Source: Panulirus ornatus
Taxonomy: Eukaryota > Arthropoda > Malacostraca > Decapoda > Palinuridae
DNA length: 64,000 bases
Assembly: GCF_036320965.1 (NCBI RefSeq)
Contig: NC_092269.1
Location: 25,996,010-26,060,009 of the forward strand
Direction of reading: 5' to 3'
Positions 57,507 to 64,000 of the stretch are shown in pieces; the first letter of the stretch is position 1; each line of letters opens with the position of its first letter. The position numbers were made by a program, and so were the translations under genes. The notes beneath the pieces were generated by a model that was not told the DNA's origin, did no database searches, and worked only from the letters and a program-made list of their open reading frames with translations.

Positions 57507-57876
57507 TTCAATGTATACATACACAAATATATACATATACACACATGTACATAACTATTACTTGCTGCCTTTATTCATTTCCGTCGCCACCCACCAAAAC
57601 ATGAAATGACAACCCCCTCCCCCCGCACGCGCGCGAGGTAGCGCTGGAAAAAGACAACAAAGGAACCTCAGTCTATAGCTGTCATGTATAATGCACCGAA
57701 ACCACAGCTTCCTTTCCATATCTAGGCCCAAAAAACGTTACATGGTTTACCCCAGACGCTTCACATGCCCTGGTTCAATCCATTGACAGCACTTCGACCC
57801 CGTTATACCACATCGTTCCAATTCACTTTATTCCTTGCCCGCCTTTCACCCTCATGCATGTTCAGGCCCCGATGAC

Positions 57877-59878
57877 TCAAAAAAATGTCACTTCATCCTT
57901 CCACCTCCAATCTGGTTTCCCTCTTCTGGTCGTTCCCTCCACCTCTGAAACATATATCCTCTTTGTCAATCTTTCCTCACTGATTCCCTCCATGTGACCA
58001 AACCATTTCAATACACCCTCTTCTACTCTCTCAACCACACTCTTTCTATCATCACACATCTCTCTTACCCTTTCATTACTTACTCTATCGAACCATCTCA
58101 CACCACATATTGTCCTCAAACATCTCATTTCCAGCACATCCACCATCCTCCGCACAATCCAATCTATAGCCCACGCTTCACAACCATATAACATTGTTGG
58201 AACCACTATTCTTTCAAACATACCCATTTTTGCTTTCCGAGATAATGTTCTCGCCTTCCACACATTTTTCAACGCTCTCAGAACTATCGCCCCCTTCCCC
58301 ACCCTGTGACTCAATTCCGCTTCCATGGATCCATCCGCTTCGAAATCCACTCCCAGATATCTAAAACACTTCACTTCCTGCAGTTTTTCTCCATTCAAAC
58401 TTACCTCCCAATTGACTTGTTCCTCAACCCTTCTGAACCTAATATCCTAGCCCTTATCCACATTTACTCTCAGATTTCTTCTTTCACACACTTTACCAAA
58501 CTCAGTACCAACTTTTGCAGTTTCTCAACCGAATCAGTCATCAGCGATATATCATCAGCGAACATCAACTGACTCACTTCCCAAGCCCTCTCATGCACAA
58601 CAGACCGCATACTTGCACCTCTCTCCAAAACTCTTGCATTCACCTCCCTAACAATCCCATCCATAATTTGGGCACTCACCTTTGTCCCCTTCGCCTTTGT
58701 GCAATGGCACTATGCAAGCATTCCGCCAATCCTCAGGCACCTCACCATGAATCATACATACATTAGATAACCTTACCAACCAGTCAACAATACAGTCACC
58801 CCCTTTTTTAATAAATTCCACTGTAATACCATCCAAACCCGCTGTCTAGCCGGCTTTCATCTTCCGCAAAACTTTTAGTACCTCCTCTCTGTTTACCAAA
58901 TCATTTCCCTAACTCTATCATCAAACACATTCAACAAACCTTCAAAATACTCACTGCATCTCCTTCTCACATCACCACTACTTGTTATCACCTCCCCATT
59001 AGCCCCGTACACTTAAGTTTCCATTTGTTCCCTTGTCTTACGGACTTTATTTACCTCCTTCCAAAACATATTTTTATTCTCCCTAAAATTTAATGATACT
59101 CTCTCACCCCAACTCTCATTTGCCCTCTTTTTCACCTCTTGCACCTTTCTCTTGACCTTCTACCTCCTTCTTTCATAAATCTCCCAGTCATTTGCAACTA
59201 TTTCCTTGCAAAAATCGTCCAGATGCCTGCTCTCATCCCTCTCTTCATCCCGACACTCCCAACCCTTTCTAATCTACCCACCTCCCACGCTTCTCATACC
59301 ACAAGCATCTCTTGTGCAAGCCAAAACTCTTCGATAAATACATCCCATTCCTCCGCAACTCCTCATATGTTCTTTGCTCTCACCTTTTTCTATTCTCCAC
59401 TCAGTCTCTCTTGGTACTTCCTCACAGAAGTCTCCTTCCCAAGCTCACTTACTCTCACCACTCTCTTTACCCCAACATTCTCTCCTCTTTTCTATAAACC
59501 TCTACAAATCTTTACCTTCGCCTCCATAAGATAATGATCAGACATCCCTCCAGTTGCACCTCTCAGCACATTAACATCCAAAATTCTCTCTTTCAGTCGC
59601 CCATCAATTTATAAGTAATCCAGTAACGCTCTCTGGCCATCTCTCCTATTTGCATACGTATACTTATGTATATCTATCTTTGTAAACCAGGTATTCCCAA
59701 TCACCAGTCCTTTTTCAGCACACAAATCCACAAGCGCTTCAGCATTTCCATTTGCAACACTGAGCACCCCATATACACCAATAATTCCCTCAACTGTCAC
59801 ATTGCTCACCTTTGCCTTCAAGTCACCCATCACTATAACCTGTTCTCGTACATACTCACTCAGCTGCATCATAAACAC
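57877..59878 (-). pseudogene. LINE-A endonuclease-RT remnants
   Basis: In 5'-3' order on the minus strand: VIVMGDLKAKVSNVTVEG and GLVIGNTWFTKID (endonuclease, 59878-59609), the decayed linker, VEFIKKGGDCIVDWLVRLSN and [17 protein letters not shown] (58836-58680), then after the deletion [26 protein letters not shown] (motif C region) and the C-terminal part (58398-57877, open for 173 codons with FRYLGVDFEADG and YGCEAWAIDWIV). Multiple stops; dead. Confidence 0.78.
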
Positions 59879-60200
59879 TTGCCTGTCATGATCTTTCTCC
59901 CCATGCCAGGTGTAGAGGCATCAATAATCACCCATATCTCTTCATCAACTTTCAGTCTTACTCATATAAATCTAGAGTTTACTTTCTTGCACTTTATCAA
60001 ATACTCCCACAACTCCTGTTTCAGGAGTAGTGCTACTCCTTCCATTGCTCTTGTCCTGTCACCAACCCCTGACTTTACTGCCAAAACATTTCCAATCCAC
60101 TCTTCCCCTTTACCCTAGAGCTTCGTTTCACTCAGAGCCAAAACATCCAGGTTCCTTTCCTCAAACATACTACCTATCTCTCCATTTTTCCCCAACTTGG

Positions 60201-60243
<43 letters not shown>

Positions 60244-60248
60244 CTTCT
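60201..60248. repeat. (TA)n
   Basis: About 40 bp of TA between the truncated 5' end of an old LINE-A and the tail of a reversed SINE-A. Confidence 0.95.
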
Positions 60249-60478
60249 TTCTTTCAAACTATTCTCCATTTCCCGCATTAGCGAGGTAGCGTTAAGAACA
60301 GAGGACTGGGCCTTTGAGGGAATACCCTGACCTGGCCCAATTCTCTGTTCCTTCTTTTGGAAAATTAAAAAAAAACGAGAGGGGAGGATTTCCATCCCCC
60401 CGCTCCCTCCACTTTTAGTCGCCTTCTACGACACGCAGGGAATACGTGGGAAGTATTCTTTCTCCCTATCCCCAGGGT
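60249..60478 (-). mobile_element. SINE-A copy, complete, reversed
   Basis: Tail at left (CTATTCTCCATTTCCCGCAT, TAGCGAGGTAGCGTTAAG), head at right (CCCTATCCCCAGGGTAAT) next to a long (TA)n. Complete apart from single-base changes. Confidence 0.9.
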
Positions 60479-61120
<642 letters not shown>

Positions 61121-61122
<2 letters not shown>

Positions 61123-62690
61123 TTGACTCATGGTGAGGTGCCTGAGGATTGGCGGAATGCGTGCATAGTGCCATTGTACAAAGGCAAAGGGGATAAGAGT
61201 GAGTGCTCAAATTACAGAGGTATAAGTTTGTTGAGTATTCCTAGTAAATTATATGGGAGGGTATTGATTGAGAGGGTGAAGGCATGTACAGAGCATCAGA
61301 TTCGGGAAGAGCAGTGTGGTTTCAGAAGTGGTAGAGGATGTGTGGATCAGGTGTTTGCTTTGAAGAATGTATGTGAGAAATACTTAGAAAAGCAAATGGA
61401 TTTGTATGTAGCATTTATGGATCTGGAGAAGGCATATGATAGAGTTGATAGAGATGCTCTGTGGAAGGTATTAAGAATATATGGTGTGGGAGGCAAGTTG
61501 TTAGAAGCAGTGAAAAGTTTTTATCGAGGATGTAAGGCATGTGTACGTGTAGGAAGAGAGGAAAGTGATTGGTTCTCAGTGAATGTAGGTTTGCGGCAGG
61601 GGTGTGTGATGTCTCCATGGTTGTTTAATTTGTTTATGGATGGGGTTGTTAGGGAGGTAAATGCAAGAGTTTTGGAAAGAGGGGCAAGTATGAAGTCTGT
61701 TGGGGATGAGAGAGCTTGGGAAGTGAGTCAGTTGTTGTTCGCTGATGATACAGCGCTGGTGGCGGATTCATGTGAGACTGCAGAAGCTGGTGACGGAGTT
61801 TGGTAAAGTGTGTGGAAGAAGAAAGTTAAGAGTAAATGTGAATAAGAGCAAGGTTATTAGGTACAGTAGGGTTGAGGGTCAAGTCAATTGGGAGGTGAGT
61901 TTGAATGGAGAAAAACTGGAGGAAGTGAAGTGTTTTAGATATCTGGGAGTGGATCTGTCAGCGGATGGAACCATGGAAGCGGAAGTGGATCATAGGGTGG
62001 GGGAGGGGGCGAAAATTTTGGGAGCCTTGAAAAATGTGTGGAAGTCGAGAACATTATCCCGGAAAGCAAAAATGGGTATGTTTGAAGGAATAGTGGTTCC
62101 AACAATGTTGTATGGTTGCGAGGCGTGGGCTATGGATAGAGTTGTGCGCAGGAGGATGGATGTGCTGGAAATGAGATGTTTGAGGACAATGTGTGGTGTG
62201 AGGTGGTTTGATCGAGTAAGTAACGTAAGGGTAAGAGAGATGTGTGGAAATAAAAAGAGCGTGGTTGAGAGAGCAGAAGAGGGTGTTTTGAAATGGTTTG
62301 GGCACATGGAGAGAATGAGTGAGGAAAGATTGACCAAGAGGATATATGTGTCGGAGGTGGAGGGAACGAGGAGAAGAGGGAGACCAAATTGGAGGTGGAA
62401 AGATGGAGTGAAAAGGATTTTGTGTGATCCGGGCCTGAACATGCAGGAGGATGAAAGGAGGGCAAGAAATAGAGTGAATTGGAGCGATGTGGTATACAGG
62501 GGTTGACGTGCTGTCAGTGGATTGAATCAAGGCATGTGAAGCGTCCGGGGTAAACCATGGAAAGCTGTGTAGGTATGTATATTTGCGTGTGTGGACGTGT
62601 GTATGTACATGTGTATGGGGGGGGTTGGGACATTTCTTTCGTCTGTTTCCTTGCGCTACCTCGCAAACGCGGGAGACAGCGACAAAGTAC
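61121..62690 (+). mobile_element. LINE-A young copy, short 3' UTR
   Basis: Begins at [14 protein letters not shown] directly after TA. All of the RT catalytic core, the C-terminal domain and the short 3' UTR, ending in an A run (62691-62708). The ORF is broken by a 2-nt loss after [13 protein letters not shown]. Confidence 0.9.
61123..62506 (+). pseudogene. LINE-A RT, one 2-nt deletion
   Basis: First frame to about 61775: CGFRSGRGCVDQVF, motif [15 protein letters not shown], motif [16 protein letters not shown], motif [12 protein letters not shown]. After the deletion (GTGAGACTG for the family's GTGAGAAACTG) the second frame continues with [32 protein letters not shown] and DVVYRG to the normal stop. 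The same protein as the open copies otherwise. Confidence 0.85.
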
Positions 62691-62734
62691 AAAAAAAAAA
62701 AAAAAAAATATACATATGTAAATATATATATGTA

Positions 62735-62770
62735 CATCCCCCCTGCCATTGTAGAAATGCAGGGGGGATG
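62735..62770. other. 12-bp perfect hairpin at a LINE-A 5' junction
   Basis: CATCCCCCCTGC (62735-62746) and its exact complement GCAGGGGGGATG (62759-62770) enclose a 12-nt loop. The right arm and loop belong to the LINE-A (variant of the PLYKGKGDK segment). The left arm is not LINE-A sequence in this position. Confidence 0.85.
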
Positions 62771-64000
62771 AGGGTGAGTGCTCAAATTACAGAGGTATAA
62801 GTTTGTTGAGTATTTCTGGTAAATTACATGGGAGGATATTGATTGAGAGGGAGAAGGCGTGTATAGAGCATTTATGGATATGGAGAAGGCATATGATAGA
62901 GTTGATAGAGATGCTCTGTGGAAGGTATTAAGAATATATGGTGTGGGAGGAAAGTTGATAGAAGAAGTGAAAAGTTTTTTTCAAGGATGTAAGGCATGTG
63001 TACGTGTAGGAAGAGAGGTAAGTGATTGGTTCTCAGTGAATGTAGGTTTGCGGCAGGGGTGTGTGATGTCTCCATGGTTGTTTAATTTGTTTATGGATGG
63101 GGTTGTTAGGGAGGTGAATGCAAGAGTTTTGGAAAGAGGGGCAAGTATTCAGTCTGTTGTGGATGAGAGAGCTTGGGAAGTGAGTCAGTTGTTGTTCGCT
63201 GATGATACAGCGCTGGTGGCTGACTCATGTGAAACTGCAGAAGCTGGTGACTGAGCTTGGTAAAGTGTGTGAAAGAAGAAAGTTAAGAGTAAATGTGAAT
63301 AAGAGCAAGGTTATTAGGTACAGTAGGGTTGAGGGTCAAGTCAATTGGGAGGTAAGTTTGAATGGAGAAAAGCTGGAGGAAGTGAAGTGTTTTAGATATC
63401 TGGGAGTGGATCTGGCAGCAGATGGAACCATGGAAGCGGAAGTGAATCATAGGGTGGGGGAGGGGGCGAAAATTCTGGGAGCGTTGAAGAATGTTTGGAA
63501 GTCGAGAACATTATCTCGGAAAGCAAAAATGGGTATGTAGGAAGGAATAGTGGTTCCAACAATGTTGTATGGTTCTGAGGCCTGGGCTATGGACAGAGTT
63601 GTGCGCAGGAGGGTGGATGTGCTGGAAATGAGATGTTTGAGGACAATATGTGATGTGAGGTGGTTTGATCGAGTAAGTAATGTAAGGGTGAGAGAGATGT
63701 GTGGAAATAAAAAGAGTGTGGTTGAGAGAGCAGAAGAGGGTGTTTTGAAATGGTTTGGTCACATGGAGAGAATGAGTGAGGAAAGATTGACCAAGAGGAT
63801 ATATGTGTCAGAGGTGGAGGGAACGAGGAGAGGTGGGAGACGAGGTGGGAGGTGGGGGGAAGGAGAGAAAAAGATTTTGAGTGATCGGGGCCTGAACATG
63901 CATGTGGGTAAGGGGTGTGCAGGGAATAGAGTGAATTGGAGCGATGTGGTATACCGGGGTTGACGTGCTGTCAGTGGATTGAAGCAGGGCATGTGAAGCG
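62747..64000 (+). mobile_element. LINE-A copy, 3' end beyond window
   Basis: Starts at the [11 protein letters not shown] segment and continues through the RT to the stop and the first part of the 3' UTR at the right edge. Lesions: a deletion of about 120 bp at a GCAT microhomology (62878), a 2-nt loss after [13 protein letters not shown], a TAG in MGM (63538) and a degenerate G-rich stretch near 63830-63870. Confidence 0.88.
62859..63963 (+). pseudogene. LINE-A RT, internally deleted and shifted
   Basis: Reads [20 protein letters not shown] (motif A), [13 protein letters not shown], motif [13 protein letters not shown] and motif [12 protein letters not shown], then shifts. The second frame gives [18 protein letters not shown] and [12 protein letters not shown] to a TAG at MGM. 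The third stretch gives [14 protein letters not shown] to DVVYRG with the region RRGGRRGGRWGEGEKK in place of [16 protein letters not shown]. Confidence 0.82.

Overview
This window is repeat-dominated eukaryotic (metazoan) DNA with no bacterial-type genes. The repeats are a non-LTR retrotransposon of the RTE type, called LINE-A here; endonuclease-bearing Penelope-like elements, called PLE-B; a short element of about 230 bp that carries LINE-A-like sequence at both ends, called SINE-A; and very long (TA)n arrays, with (GA)n, (TG)n and (GATA)n tracts. This mix fits a large, microsatellite-rich invertebrate genome. A decapod crustacean is my best guess, but that rests on general familiarity and was not tested. 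I found no tRNA, rRNA, CRISPR or operon structures, and only one weak candidate for a host exon.

Layout. 1-6 kb: (TA)n, a SINE-A, and decayed LINE-A pieces in alternating orientation. 6-25.7 kb: four apparent repeat units of about 4.4-4.5 kb, each a LINE-A 3' part, (TA)n, a reversed PLE-B 3' fragment, then a LINE-A with its own endonuclease and RT. Blocks at about 11.9-15.5 kb and 16.5-19.5 kb are full of small indels relative to their clean paralogues and look like unpolished sequence, so part of this array may be an assembly artefact. 25.9-28 kb: a rearranged LINE-A. 28-31 kb: mostly low-copy sequence with a CR1-like LINE remnant, a tRNA-like SINE, microsatellites and the candidate exon. 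31-46.7 kb: young LINE-A copies separated by (TA)n, including the best-preserved ORF (minus strand, 32.8-35.1 kb), a twin-priming-like inversion and a tail-to-tail palindrome. 46.7-51.5 kb: three PLE-B copies, two of them head to head. 51.5-64 kb: SINE-A copies, one near-full-length but broken LINE-A (52.9-56.5 kb), an old LINE-A split by a SINE-A, and two more young LINE-A copies.

How the parts relate. LINE-A would supply the endonuclease and reverse transcriptase. SINE-A carries the LINE-A 5' head and a version of its 3' tail hairpin, so it is probably mobilised by LINE-A. Both end in A-rich/(TA)n tails, and most 5'-truncated LINE-A copies begin directly at another (TA)n array. This suggests a self-reinforcing cycle in which each insertion leaves a new (TA)n landing site. 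No LINE-A copy in the window is both full length and open.
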